In this document: positions 1 through 11,365 of the stretch, in pieces
Layout: the number at the start of each line of letters is the position of its first letter
How positions within the stretch are numbered: position 1 is the first letter of the stretch
Assembly: GCF_036320965.1 (NCBI RefSeq)
Contig: NC_092271.1
Location: forward strand, 29,087,036-29,151,035
From: Panulirus ornatus
Taxonomy: Eukaryota > Arthropoda > Malacostraca > Decapoda > Palinuridae
Reading direction: 5' to 3'
DNA length: 64,000 nucleotides
Notes under the pieces: generated by a model
Seen by the model: only the letters and a program-made list of their open reading frames with translations
Databases searched by the model: none
Told to the model about the DNA's origin: nothing
Translations under genes and position numbers: made by a program

Positions 1-2455
1 AGTGAGTGATGAGATGAAGAAGTAAAGTAGTTAGTAAAAGAGAAAAGAGAGGAGTTTGGATAATATTTGCAAGGAAGAGGTGCAAATGACTGGGAAAAGT
101 ATAAAAGAAAGCGGCAAGAGATCAAGAGGAAAGTGCAACGATTCAAAAAGAAGGCAAATGAGAGTTGGGGTGAGAGAATATCATAAAACTTTAGGAACAA
201 TAAAAAGATGCTTTGGAAGGAAGTAAATAACTTGCATAAGACAAAAAAACAAATGGGAATATAAGTGAGAGGGACGAGGGGGAGAAGCGATAACAGGTAG
301 TGATGAAGTGAGAGGGAGATGGAGCGAGTATTTTGAAGGTTTGTTGAATGTGTTTGATGATAAGAGTGGTAGATGAAAGGTGTTTTGGTTGGGGTGGTGT
401 GCAAAGTGAAAGTCAGGGTGAGTGGTTTGTGAAGAGAGAAGAGGTGGTGAAAGCCTTGCGGAAGATGAAATCTGGCAGGGCAGCAGGGTTGGATGGTGCT
501 GCAGCTGAATTTATCAAGAAAGGGGATGACTATGTTGTTGATTGGTTGGTAAGGATATTCATCGTATGTATGGATCATGGTGAAGTGCCTGAGGATAGGC
601 AGAATGCATGTATAGGACTATCGTACAAAGGCAAAGGGGATACAGGTAAGTGTTCAAACTACAGAGGCATAAGTTTGTTAATAATTCCTGGAAAGCTGTA
701 TGGTGAGGGTATTGGTTAAGAGGGTGAAAGTATGTACAGAGTATCAGACTGGGGAAGAGCACTGTGGTTTCATAAGTGGTAGAGGATGTGTGGATCAGGT
801 GTTTACTTTGAAGAATACATGTGGGAAATACTTTGAAAAAAGCTGGATTTGTATGGAACATTTATGGCTTTGGAGAAGGCTTATATGATAGGGTTGACAG
901 AGATCCTTTGTGGAAGGTCTTAAGAATACATGGTGTGGGAGGTAAGCTGCTAAAAGCAGAGAAGTTTTTATCAAGGGTGTAAGGCATGTGTATGAGTAGG
1001 CAGAGAGGAGAGAGTGATTTCCAGTGAAGGTCAGTCTGTGACAGGGGTGTGTGATGTCATCATGGTTGTTTAATTTGTTCATGGATGGGGTGGTTAAAAG
1101 GCAAATGCAAGAGTTTGGGATAGAGGGGCAAGTATGCACTCTGTTGGGGATGAGAAATTCTGGGAAGTGAGTCAATTGTTGTTTGTTGATGATACACCAC
1201 TAGTAGCTAATTTGAACGAGAAACTGCAGAGGTTGGTGACTGAGTTTGATAAAAAAATGTGAAAAGAGAAAGCTGAGAGTAAATGTGAATAAAAGCAAGG
1301 TTTTTAGGTTCAGTAGGGTTTTTTCTTCTCTCATCTTTTATGATTGTTGCTCTCCATGTCTTCCTTTCTTCAGTCCTCACATAATTTTATTCGAAGAAAA
1401 GTTCTTGTGTGTACAAGTTAATTGGGAGGTAAATTTGAATGAGAAAAACTGGAGAGGAAGCGAAGTGTTTTAGATATCTGGGAGTGGACTTAGCAGCAAA
1501 TGGAACCGGGGAAGCGGAAGTAAGTCACATAGTGGGGGAGGGGGTAAAGGTTCTGGGAGAGATGAAGAATGTGTGGAAGGAGAGAACATTATCTTGGAGA
1601 GCAAAAATGGGTACGTTTGAAGGAAAAGTAGTTCAAACAATGTTGTATGGTTGCGAGGCATGAACTATTGATAGGGTTGTATGTAGGAGGGTGGATGTGT
1701 TGGAAATGAAATGTTTGAGGACAATATGTGGTGTGAGGTGCTTTGATCAAGTAAGTAATGTAAGGGCAAGAGAGATGTGTGGAAATAGAAAGTGAGTGGT
1801 TAAGAGAGCAGTAGAGGGTGTGTTAAAATGGTTTGGACATATGGAGAGAATGAGTGAGGAAAGATTGACAAAGCAGATATATGTATCTAAGGTGGAGGGA
1901 ACAAGGAGAAGCAGGAGACCAAACTGGAGGTGGAAGAATGGAGTAAAAAAGATTTTGAGCAATTGGGGCCCTGAACATGTAGGAGGGTGAGAGGTGTGCA
2001 AGGAATAGAAAGAATTGGAACAATGTGGTATAATGGGGTAGACCTGCAGTAAGTGGACTGAACCACGGCATGTAATGCATCTGGGGTAAACCATGAAAAG
2101 GTCTTTGAGGCCTGGATGTGGATAGGAAGCTGTGGTTTCAGTGCATTACACAGGACAGTTAGAGATTGAGTGTGAATGAATGCGGCCTTTTTTTTCTTTT
2201 TTTTTCTGTTTTCCTGGCGCTACCTTGCTGAAGCAAGGGATAGCAATGCTGTCTTCCTGTGGGAAGGGTTGGCAACAGGAATGGATGAAGGCAAGCAAGT
2301 ATGAATCTGTACATGTGTATGTATGTATATGTCTGCATATGTGGGTGTTTATGTATATGTGATATATGAGTGGATAGGCCGTTCTTCATCTGTTTCCTGG
2401 CACTACCTCACTGATGTGAGAAACAGTGATTATGTATGATAATAATAATAATAAT
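1..2455 (+). mobile_element. RTE-1 LINE copy, cut by window edge, decayed
   Basis: The sequence enters in the linker between endonuclease and reverse transcriptase and runs through RT to the C-terminus near 2000. RT shows GRAAGLDG, NYRGISLL and a remnant of the LFADD catalytic box near 1180 as VVDD-type sequence. The C-terminus shows FRYLGVDLAANG, RRPNWRW and a KWFGHMERMSEERL-type segment. A long-form 3'UTR follows and ends in ATAATAATAATAATAAATA. Many frameshifts and stops break it. About 95 bp of unrelated T-rich sequence (roughly 1318-1412) interrupts the RT-distal part. It is clearly an old, inactive copy. Confidence 0.88.
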
Positions 2456-2668
2456 AAATATACATAAATACATATAAATGCACATAAACACATAACTTCA
2501 CATAAATGCAAAAGAAAAACACACATCGCACACTTTCACACTATCCCTTTTACAGTGCTCTTTCATACCTGTAACATACAATTTACTCCAAACTCTTCCA
2601 TTTTTCTTCTATAATTTCTTTGAAAGTTAAGTATCAAACTTATAGGACTGTCAATTATATCCATATAC
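2456..2668. other. SUPT16H intron stretch, nothing recognised
   Basis: AT-rich intronic sequence between the LINE tail and the acidic-tail exon. I found no last SUPT16H exon here. Confidence 0.6.
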
Positions 2669-2843
2669 CTTCACTATACTCTGAGTCTGATATTTCTGAT
2701 TCACCCTCAGAGTAATCTTCACTCTCCTCCTCAGATCCCAACTCTTCGTCCGAGGGTGCATATGCACCATCCTCCTCTGAGTCCTCTTCTTCTTCCTCTT
2801 GATTTTCTTCTTCTGAGTCAGGGTCTAGGAAAGACCATCCTCC
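2669..2843 (-). CDS. SUPT16H: SUPT16H exon: start of acidic C-terminal tail
   Basis: The exon has 175 nt, acceptor TTATTTTTAG and donor GAAG|GTATAT. It opens GGWSFLDPDSEEE and continues as 58 codons dominated by Glu, Asp and Ser, the acidic C-terminal domain of SPT16 that contacts H2A-H2B. It ends in phase 1, so at least one further exon with the rest of the acidic tail and the basic nuclear-localisation end must follow. I do not see it in 1-2668, which is LINE plus 200 bp of intron, so it lies outside the window. Confidence 0.93.
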
Positions 2844-3055
2844 CTAAAAATAACAACTCAGTAATTTGAAATCTGTCATCAATCTCAATTCACACATATC
2901 AATCATCTATATCAACAAATCAATTTTTTATCAATCTTCTGTATCAACAATCGATATTTGGCTGATGTAACTTCCTATCTACAGTGATTTAAGGATCTCA
3001 TTTTCCAACCTAATTAAGGTAAAATGCATACATTGAAACATGCACGGGAAAATGG

Positions 3056-4628
3056 GTTATTTATTATACTTTGTCACTGTCTCCCGCATTAGCGTGGTAG
3101 TGCAAGGAAAGAGATGAAAGAATGGCCCAACCCACCCACATACACATGTATATACATACACGTTCACACACGCACATATACATACCTATACATCTCAAGG
3201 TATACATATATATATATACACTCAGACATATACATATATACACATGCACATATTTCATACTGTTTGCCCTTATTCATTCCCGTCACCACCCTGCCACACA
3301 TGAAATGACAGCTCCCTCCCCCTGCATGCACACAAGGTAGCGCTAGGAAAAGACAACAAAGGCCACATTCGTTCACACTCAGTCTCTAGCTGTCATGTAT
3401 AATGCACCGAAACCACAGCTCCCTTTCCACATCCAGGCCCCACAAAACTTTCCATGGTTTACCTCAGACACTTCACATGCTTTGGTTCAATCCATTGACA
3501 GCACGTCGACCCCAGTATACTACACTGTTCCAATTCACTCTACTCCTTGCACACCTTTCACTCTCTTGCATGTTCAGGCCCCGATCACTCAAAATCTTTT
3601 TCACTTCTCCTTGTTCCCTCTACCTCTGACAAATATATCCTCTCTGTCAATCTTTCCTCACTCATTCTCTCCATGTGACCAAACCATTTCAAAACACCCT
3701 TTTCTGCTCTCTCAACCACACCCTTTTTATTACCACACATCTCTCTTACCCTTTCATTACTTACTCAATCAAACCACCTCACACCACATATAGTCCTCAA
3801 ACATCTCATTTCCAGCACATCCACCCTCCTCTGCACAACTCTATCTATAGCCCATGCCTTGCAACCATATAACATTGTTGGAACTACTATTCCTTCAAAC
3901 ATACCCATTTTTGCTTTCCAAGATAACAAACGTTCTCAGCTTCAACACATTTTTCAACGCTCTCAGAACTTTCGCCCCCTCCCCCACCCTATGATTCACT
4001 TCTGCTTCTATGGTTCCATCTGCTGCTAAATTCACTCCCAGATATCTAAAACACTTCGCTTCCTCCAGTTTTTCTCCATTCAAACTTACCTCCCAATTAA
4101 CTTGTCCCTCAACCCTACTGCACCTAATAACCTTGCTCTTATTCAATTTACTCTAAGCTTTCTTCTTTCACACACTTTACCAAACTCAGTCGCCAGCTTC
4201 TGCAGTTTCTCACCTGAATCAGCCACCAGCGCTGTATCATCAGCAAACAACAACTGATTCACTTCCCAAGATCTCTCATCCACAACAGACTGCATATTTG
4301 CCCCTCTTTTCAAAACACTTGCAGTCACCTCCCTAACAACCCCATCCATAAACAAATTAAACAACCACGGAGACATCACACACCCCTGCCGCAAACCAAC
4401 ATTCACCGAGAACCAATCACTTTCCTCTCTTCCTACATGTATACATGCCTTACATCCTTGATAAAAACTTTTCACTGCTTCTAACAACTTGCCTCCCACA
4501 CCATATATTCTCAATACCTTCCACAGAGCATCTCTATCAACTCTATTATATGCCTTCTCCAGATCCATAAATGCTACATACAAATCCATTTGCTTTTCTA
4601 AGTATTTCTCACATACATTCTTCAAAGC
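3056..4628 (-). mobile_element. RTE-1 LINE copy A, 3' part (split by a nested LINE)
   Basis: The minus-strand copy's tail starts at the left (revcomp ...GACAGTGACAAAGTATAATAAA) with a long-form 3'UTR to about 3480, then C-terminal region and RT up to the LKNVCEKYLEKQMDLYVAFM segment at 4625. RT is readable for 160 codons (4143-4625) with GLRQGCVMSPWLF and LLFADDTALVAD intact. The sequence stops abruptly at 4628 and resumes at 5821 in the same orientation and at the same consensus position, so the two pieces are one insertion. Confidence 0.9.
4617..4628. repeat. Target-site duplication, left copy
   Basis: ATTCTTCAAAGC, repeated at 5821-5832, flanks the nested LINE at 4629-5820. Confidence 0.88.
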
Positions 4629-5820
4629 TTTTATCGAGGATGTAAGGCATGTGTACGTGTAGGAAGAGAGGAAAGTGATTGGTTCTCAGTGAATGTAGGT
4701 TTGCGGCAGGGGTGTGCGATGTCTCCATGGTTGTTTAATTTGTTTATGGATGGGGTTGTTAGGGAGGTAAATGCAAGAGTTTTGGAAAGAGGGGCAAGTA
4801 TGAAGTCTGTTGGGGATGAGAGAGCTTGGGAAGTGAGTCAGTTGTTGTTCGCTGATGATACAGCGCTGGTGGCTGATTCATGTGAGAAACTGCAGAAGCT
4901 GGTGACTGAGTTTGGTAAAGTGTGTGGAAGAAGAAAGTTAAGAGTAAATGTGAATAAGAGCAAGGTTATTAGGTACAGTAGGGTTGAGGGTCAAGTCAAT
5001 TGGGAGGTGAGTTTTAATGGAGAAAAACTGGAGGAAGTGAAGTGTTTTAGATATCTGGGAGTGGATCTGGCAGCGGATGGAACCATGGAAGCGGAAGTGG
5101 ATCATAGGGTGGGGGAGGGGGCGAAAATTCTGGGGGCCTTGAAGAATGTGTGGAAGTCGAGAACATTATCTCAGAAAGCAAAAATGGGTATGTTTGAAGG
5201 AATAGTGGTTCCAACAATGTTGTATGGTTGCGAGGCGTGGGCTATGGATAGAGTTGTGCGCAGGAGGATGGATGTGCTGGAAATGAGATGTTTGAGGACA
5301 ATGTGTGGTGTGAGGTAGTTTGATCGAGTGAGTAACGTAAGAGTAAGAGAGATGTGTGGAAATAAAAAGAGCGTGGTTGAGAGAGCAGAAGAGGGTGTTT
5401 TGAAGTGGTTTGGGCACATGGAGAGAATGAGTGAGGAAAGATTGACCAAGAGGATATACGTGTCGGAGGTGGAGGGAACGAGGAGAAGAGGGAGACCAAA
5501 TTGGAGGTGGAAAGATGGAGTGAAAAAGATTTTGTGTGATCGGGGCCTGAACATGCAGGAGGGTGAAAGGAGGGCAAGGAATAGAGTGAATTGGAGCGAT
5601 GTGGTATACCGGGGTTGACGTGCTGTCAGTGGATTGAATCAAGGCATATGAAGCGTCTGGGGTAAACCATGGAAAGCTGTGTAGGTATGTATATTTGCGT
5701 GTGTGGACGTATGTATATACATGTGTATGGGGGGGGGCATTTCTTTCGTCTGTTTCCTTGCGCTACCTCGCAAACGCGGGAGACAGCGACAAAGTATAAT
5801 AAATATATAAATAAATAATA
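4629..5820 (+). mobile_element. RTE-1 LINE, 5'-truncated, nested inside copy A
   Basis: It begins in RT at FYRGCKACVRVGREE and runs to a short-form 3'UTR ending GACAGCGACAAAGTATAATAAATATATAAATAAATA. The 12-bp sequence ATTCTTCAAAGC occurs at 4617-4628 and again at 5821-5832, the expected target-site duplication. An open stretch of 209 codons (4689-5318) stops at a TAG replacing the Trp codon in the GVRWFD motif; the remaining 96 codons follow in frame. This is standard target-primed insertion into an older LINE. Confidence 0.93.
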
Positions 5821-5832
5821 ATTCTTCAAAGC
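5821..5832. repeat. Target-site duplication, right copy
   Basis: ATTCTTCAAAGC, the pair of 4617-4628, directly follows the A-rich tail of the nested LINE. Confidence 0.88.
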
Positions 5833-6626
5833 ATACACCTGATCCACACATCCTCTACCACTCTGAAACCACACTGCTCTTCCCCAGTCTGATGCTCTGT
5901 ACATGCCTTCACCCTCTCAATCAATACCCTTCCATGTAATTTCCCAGGAATACTCAACAAACTTATACCTCTGTAATTTGAGCACTCACTTCTATCCCCT
6001 TTGCCTTTGTACAATGGCACTATGCAAGCATTCTGCCAATCCTCAGGCACCTTACCATGAGTCATACATACATTAAATAACCTTACCAACCAGTCAACAA
6101 TACAGTACCACCTTTTTTAATAAATTCCACTGTAATACCATCCAAACCCGCTGCTTGCCGGCTTTCCTCTTCTGTAAAGCTTTTACTACCTCTTCTCTGT
6201 TTACCAAATCATTCTCCCCAACCCTCTCACTTTGCACACCACCTCAACCAAAACACCCTATATCTGCCACTCTATCATCAACACATTCAACAAACCTTCA
6301 AAATACTCACTCCATCTCCTTCTCACAACACCACTACTTGTTATCACCTCCCCATTAGCCCCCTTCACTGATGTTCCCATTTGTTCCCTTGTCTTATGCA
6401 CTTTATTTACCTCCTTCCAAAACATCTTTTTATCCTCCCTAAAATTCAATGATACTCTCTCACCCCAACTCTCATTTGCCCTCTTTTTCACCTCTTGCAC
6501 CTTTCTCTTGACTTCTTGCACCTTTCTCTTGACCTCCTGCCTCTTTCTTTTATACATCTCCCAGTCATTTGCATTATTCCCCTGCAAAAATCATCCAAAT
6601 GCTTCTCTCTTCTCTTTCACTAACAA
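5821..6626 (-). mobile_element. RTE-1 LINE copy A, 5' part (5'-truncated)
   Basis: It continues copy A: GCGFRSGRGCVDQVFALKN-type sequence, then NYRGISLLSIPGKL, EDWQNACIVPLYKGKG, and the basic linker (KRKRQEVKRKVQEVKKRANESW) up to about 6626. Frameshifts are present. The EN domain is missing, so the insertion was 5'-truncated. Confidence 0.88.
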
Positions 6627-6774
6627 TCATCATAACTGTACATCATGTACTGTATTGTACATTAAGTATGATTTTACTTCATCAACCATGTATTAGAAAG
6701 GTAGTGTTTTTCCTGTATGTTATTACCACATCTTTTCAAATAGAACTTTTAGTTCAGAGAACTACTTAGTTGCA

Positions 6775-6925
6775 TGAAAATATTCAGTTTTTCTTTCTGA
6801 AACATCTGTATGCCTTTCTATTCTTACCACAATAAACTGTTAATTTCTGATATCATCTTCTACTGCACACAGCCTTGAAAGGACCCAATGGTCTATTGGT
6901 TTGAATTCCTTTGTGTTTTTCAACA
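6775..6925 (+). mobile_element. CR1-like LINE 3'-end fragment
   Basis: This stretch is clearly similar to 42630-42760, the 3' end of the CR1-like copy (shared ACCACA-TAA-CTG, TTTCTGATAT, GCACACAGCCTTGAAAGGACCC and TTTGAATTCCTT-type blocks). The homology ends near 6925. No coding sequence is retained. Confidence 0.6.
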
Positions 6926-7058
6926 AAAATTTTTCATTTTTCAGGAAAATTTTTCACTTCTTAGTGATATCATATAATACATACTGGCACTCATATTCAT
7001 TTTTCTTTATAACCGAAAAGGAGTTTAGCTGTTTACTGACTGACTTTGTCAATTTATT

Positions 7059-7230
7059 GTGCCCATTAGTGGAAGAACAGTTTTTCATAACTTTTCTGCA
7101 TTTTTAGATGTAAATCATCATTTTTCTCTATCTAGTAAGGACTTTACTGTGCCATTAGTGGAACAGTAGTTTTCATAAATTTTCTGCATTTCTAAATGTA
7201 AATCATCATTCTTCTCTATCTAGTATGGAT
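7059..7230. repeat. Two tandem copies of a ~90-bp unit
   Basis: The block from GTGCCCATTAGTGGAAGAACAG through CTATCTAGTA is followed directly by a second copy starting at 7149, with a few differences. The unit is not recognised elsewhere in the window. Confidence 0.8.
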
Positions 7231-7430
7231 TTCAGGAATCTTGGTGCTTTATCTAGAAAATATAACTTCATGATGTTGAAAAAGTATAAGAAAAGGTCAA
7301 ATTACTTACATTTTCTGCTGGATAACTGGCACTTTGGGAATCAGCTAAAAATCTAAACAAGCACCAAATGGGTTAAACATGAAGATAAAAATCTGAAACA
7401 ACAAAATTCTTTTCCAAATACTCTTGATTT
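7231..7430. other. Intronic stretch with a possible cryptic mini-exon
   Basis: No repeat is recognised. On the minus strand a 35-nt segment (7310-7344) is bounded by TTTTAG and AAT|GTAAGT; see findings. It is not needed to join the neighbouring SUPT16H exons. Confidence 0.35.
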
Positions 7431-7434
7431 ATTA

Positions 7435-7665
7435 TGATAATATTCTCCATCAAGGGGGTGACCACAGCAAAAGTATCATTTACTGAATTCCTGCGCTGCT
7501 TTTTAGCCTTTAGTGTTTCATCTTCAACAGGCCACTAACAGACGAAAACTCTTGCACACTGTTTTTAGAAGCTCCTACCTAATGTATCTAACAACTAATT
7601 CTACTTAATGTTCCAACCAATTACTTCTACCTAATGCTACCATCTAACATTCCTACCAACTAATC
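7435..7665 (-). repeat. Dispersed repeat with minisatellite-like core
   Basis: The minus strand carries repeated blocks of the type GGTAGGAACATTAGGTAGAAG, followed by TGTGGTCACCCCCTTGA. A related array is at 22905-23075 and a related CACCCCCTTGAGGGAG block at 38447. It looks like a degenerate dispersed repeat; no coding potential is seen. Confidence 0.5.
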
Positions 7666-8100
7666 TATCTATCGCTCTTATCATTTTGCCAAAAGGCAAT
7701 TACGAAGAATAAGTCATGTGAGCTCAGCGTTGTCAAGTATTTAATGAGGCAAGGAAAGATTGTATGTTTGTGTTCTGTATGACAAGGAGAGATTGTATGT
7801 TTAGAGACTGAATACCAGAGGTCCATATGTGGGTGAGGCTGCAAGAAAAGACAGATATCTAGGTTAGAGGAGTACAACTTGACAACCAACAGAGTGCTGG
7901 CTCACTATGTTGCTGTCACTAACCCTCCTGATGCCCATGCAGATAGTAATGGTTATATACCACCCTGGTCGGTGGCTGCCTACCAACTACTACCTGTGAT
8001 CATGTTTCCAACAAATATGCTTCTAACCCTCTTAACTTCCTTAAAGCATGAAAGTAGCATACAGAGGCATGAAATACCTTGCCACAATTTCTCAACTTAA
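7666..8100. other. Intronic stretch, nothing recognised
   Basis: Mixed-composition intron sequence with only short, unrelated open frames. I see no domain, RNA gene or known repeat. Confidence 0.5.
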
Positions 8101-8103
8101 TAA

Positions 8104-8374
8104 CCTTGCGCACGTGTGGGAGGAAGGGGTGTCATTTCATGTGCGGTAGGGTGGTAACGGGAATGAATAAAGGCAGCAAGTATGAATTATGTACATGTGT
8201 ATATATGTATATGTCTGCGTATGTATACATATGTATACGTTGAAATGTATAGGTATGTATATGTGCATGTGTGGACATGTGTGTATATACATGTGTATGT
8301 GGGTGGGTTGGGCCACTTTTTCGTCTGTTTCCTTGCACTACCTTGCTAATGTAGGAGACAGTGACAAAGTATAA

Positions 8375-8405
<31 letters not shown>

Positions 8406-8412
8406 AAAATAA
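8104..8412 (+). mobile_element. RTE-1 3'UTR-only fragment (long form)
   Basis: It starts within the long-form 3'UTR at GCGCACGTGTGGGAGG, passes the TATG/TGTA-rich block and ends CTGTTTCCTTGCACTACC...GACAGTGACAAAGTATAATAAATAAATAAATAAAT. No coding region is present. This is a severely 5'-truncated LINE insertion. Several such tail-only pieces exist in the window. Confidence 0.82.
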
Positions 8413-9080
8413 CAAAAATGAATGCAGCATCAAAGGATCAACTTAAAGGATCACTCAGGATTCATCCTGTAAGTAAATATGGAATGGTAACTAACTGAAA
8501 GTAAATACTCCAAAATACGTAGGATTGCTGTATGGCAGCGTTACAGTTAGCATCTAAAGGTGTATGATTACCACAACTACTACATTTGAATATTCAAAAT
8601 TTGAAATATGATGGTACTTATTGGGCATTCACATTATTATATGTGCAATCTGGTGCAGATGAAAAAAATCATGTTCAACAATGCAATATCGTAAACTGAA
8701 GACTGTACATCCAAACAAACCAATAAAGTGCTGACTCAAGTTTAATAAGTTAAAATCTTAGAAATCAAGCTGGGTATGAGAATTTAAACCCGTATTGTAT
8801 AGCAGCAACTGTTAAAGTTCAGAAGCCAAGGTATAATACAATTTGGCTTTACTGTGATAGGCACTATCAAAAATTTATTTCGTTTTATATCACACTTCTC
8901 TGTTACAACACCACATAAAGTTGGGGTCAAACACATTAAGTAGGAGGTTCTTACCAATTTATTCATGCTAAAACTGGATGAATTACAAACAAATTTTCTA
9001 GGAAAGAGAAATACTTTGTTCCAATTGATATGCTATACTTATTGAGATGAAGATCCTTTGATACAACAGTTCTTTTTTTA
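8413..9080. other. Intronic stretch, mostly unrecognised
   Basis: No gene or known transposon is seen. The block near 8846-8895 (GGCTTTACTGTGATAGGCACTATC...) is similar to 13336-13385, the sequence that abuts the 5' end of LINE copy B on its other side. Confidence 0.45.
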
Positions 9081-10611
9081 TTTTTACATTATACTTTGTC
9101 ACTGTCTCCCGCGTTAGCAAGGTAGCGCAAAGAAACAGACGAAAGATTGGCTCAACCCACCCACAATACACATGTATATATTTACATGCCCAAATATGCA
9201 CATATACATACCTATACATTTCAATGTATACATACATATACATACACAGACATATAAATATATACACATGTACATATTCATACTTGCTGCCCTTGTCCAT
9301 TCTCGTTGCCACCCCACCACACATGAAATGGAACCCCCCCTCCCCCCATGCACGCATGAGGTAGTGCTAGGAAAAGACAACAAAGGCCACATTTGTTCAC
9401 ACTCAGTCTCTAGCTGTCAAGTGTAATGCACTGAAACCACAGCTCCCTTTCTACACCTAGGACCCACAAAACTTTCCATGTTTTACCCCAGACGCTTCAC
9501 ATGCCCTGGTTCAATCCACTGACAGCATGTCGACTCCAGTATACCACATCGTTCCAATTCACTCTACTCCTTGCATGCCTTTCACCCTCCTGCATGTTCA
9601 GGCCCAGATCGCTCAAAATCTTTTTCACTCCATCCTTCCATCTCCAATTTGGTCTCCCACTTCTCCTCGTTCCCTCCACCTCTGACACATATATCCTCTT
9701 TGTCAATCTTCCCTCACTTATTCTCTCCATGTGACCATACCATTTTGCGCTCTCAACCACACTCTTTTTATAACCACACATCTCTCTTACCCTTTCATTA
9801 CTTAATCAAACCACCTAACACCACATATTGTCCTCAAACATCTTACTGCCAACACATCCACCCTGCTCCACACAACCCTATCTAAAGCCCACACCTCGCA
9901 ACCATATTATAATGATGGTACCACTATTCCTTCAAACATCCATTTTTGCTCTCCAAGATAATGTTCTCACCTTCCCCACATTCTTCAACACTCCCAGAAC
10001 CTTCACCCCCTCCCCCCACCCTGACTCACTTCTGCTTCCATGGTTCCATCCACTGCCAAATCCACTCCCAGATATCTAAAACATTTCACTTCCTCCAAGT
10101 TTTCTCCCTTCAAACTTACCTCCCAATTGAATTGTCCCTTAAACATACTGAACCTAATAACTTTGCTCTTATTCACATTTACTCTCAGCTTTCTTCTTTC
10201 CCACACTTTACCAAACTCAGTCACAAGCTTCTGCAGTTTCTCACCTGTATCAACCACCAGAGTTGTACCATCAGCGAACAACAACCGACTTACTTCCTAA
10301 GTCCTCTCATCCACAACAGACTGCATACTTGCCCCTCTCTCCAAAACTCTTGCATTTACCTCCCTAACAACCCCATCCATAAACAAATTAAACAACCATG
10401 AAGACATAACGCACCCCTGCCGCAAACCGACATTCACTAGGAACCAATCACTTTCCTCAAGTACATATATCTAACATCCTCGATAAAAACTTTTCAATGC
10501 TCCTAGCAACTTGCATCCCAAACCATATACTCTTAATACCTTCCACAAAGCATCTCTATCAACTCTATATGCCTTCTCCAGATCCATACATGCTACACAC
10601 AAATCCATTTG

Positions 10612-11278
10612 TCTTTTTTTTTTTTTTTTTTTTTTTGCTTGCTTTGTCGCTGTCTCCCGCGTTTGCGAGGTAGCGCAAGGAAACAGACGAAAGAAATGGC
10701 CCAACCCACCCCCATACACATGTATATACATACGTCCACACACGCAAATATACATACCTACACAGCTTTCCACGGTTTACCCCAGACGCTTCACATGCCC
10801 TGATTCAATCCACTGACAGCACGTCAACCCCGGTATACCACATCGCTCCAATTCACTCTATTCCTTGCCCTCCTTTCACCCTCCTGCATTTTCAGGCCCC
10901 GACCACACAAAATCTTTTTCACTCCATCTTTCCACCTCCAATTTGGTCTCCCTCTTCTCCTCGTTCCCTCCACCTCCGACACATATATCCTCTTGGTCAA
11001 TCTTTCCTCACTCATTCTCTCCATGCGCCCAAACCATTTCAAAACACCCTCTTCTGCTCTCTCAACCACGCTCTTTTTATTTCCACACATCTCTCTTACC
11101 CTTACGTTACTTACTCGATCAAACCACCTCACACCACACATTGTCCTCAAACATCTCATTTCCAGCACATCCATCCTCCTGCGCACCACTCTATCCATAG
11201 CCCACGCCTCGAAACCATACAACATTGTTGGAACCACTATTCCTTCAAACACCCATTTTTGCTTTCCGAGATATTGTT
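10612..11278 (-). mobile_element. RTE-1 LINE, 5'-truncated, nested in copy B
   Basis: It consists of a poly-A tail (poly-T at 10615-10636), a short-form 3'UTR and the C-terminal 142 codons (10824-11252, LYGFEAWAMD... GRPNWRWKDGVKKIL), ending where host copy B resumes at TTTTTCTAAGT. The host reading ATCCATTTG / ATTG is partly repeated on both sides, so a short target duplication is likely but blurred by the T-run. The short tail form groups it with the 44-57 kb copies. Confidence 0.85.
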
Positions 11279-11289
11279 TTTCTAAGTCT

Positions 11290-11365
11290 TTTCTTTTTTT
11301 CTTTTAAACTATCCGCCATTTCCCGCATTAGCGAGGTAGCGTTAAGAACAGAGGACTGGGCCTTT
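11290..11365 (-). mobile_element. Head+tail composite element, 5'-truncated
   Basis: The minus strand reads AAAGGCCCAGTCCTCTGTTCTTAACGCTACCTCGCTAATGCGGGAAATGGCGGATAGTTTAAAAG, that is, only the 3' third of the roughly 240-bp composite element seen complete at 43878, 47101 and 59521. It sits inside LINE copy B between CTAAGT and TATTTCTC. Confidence 0.75.

Noticed and set aside
3064..3380. Tyr/Val/Cys-rich or Ile-Tyr-His-rich small frames near LINE tails, suggestive of secreted peptides
   Set aside because: They translate the TATG/TGTA-rich 3'UTR block of RTE-1 and appear at every tail.
7059..7230. Short direct repeats, considered as a CRISPR-like array
   Set aside because: Only two long adjacent units without regular spacers, in a eukaryotic intron; a simple tandem duplication.
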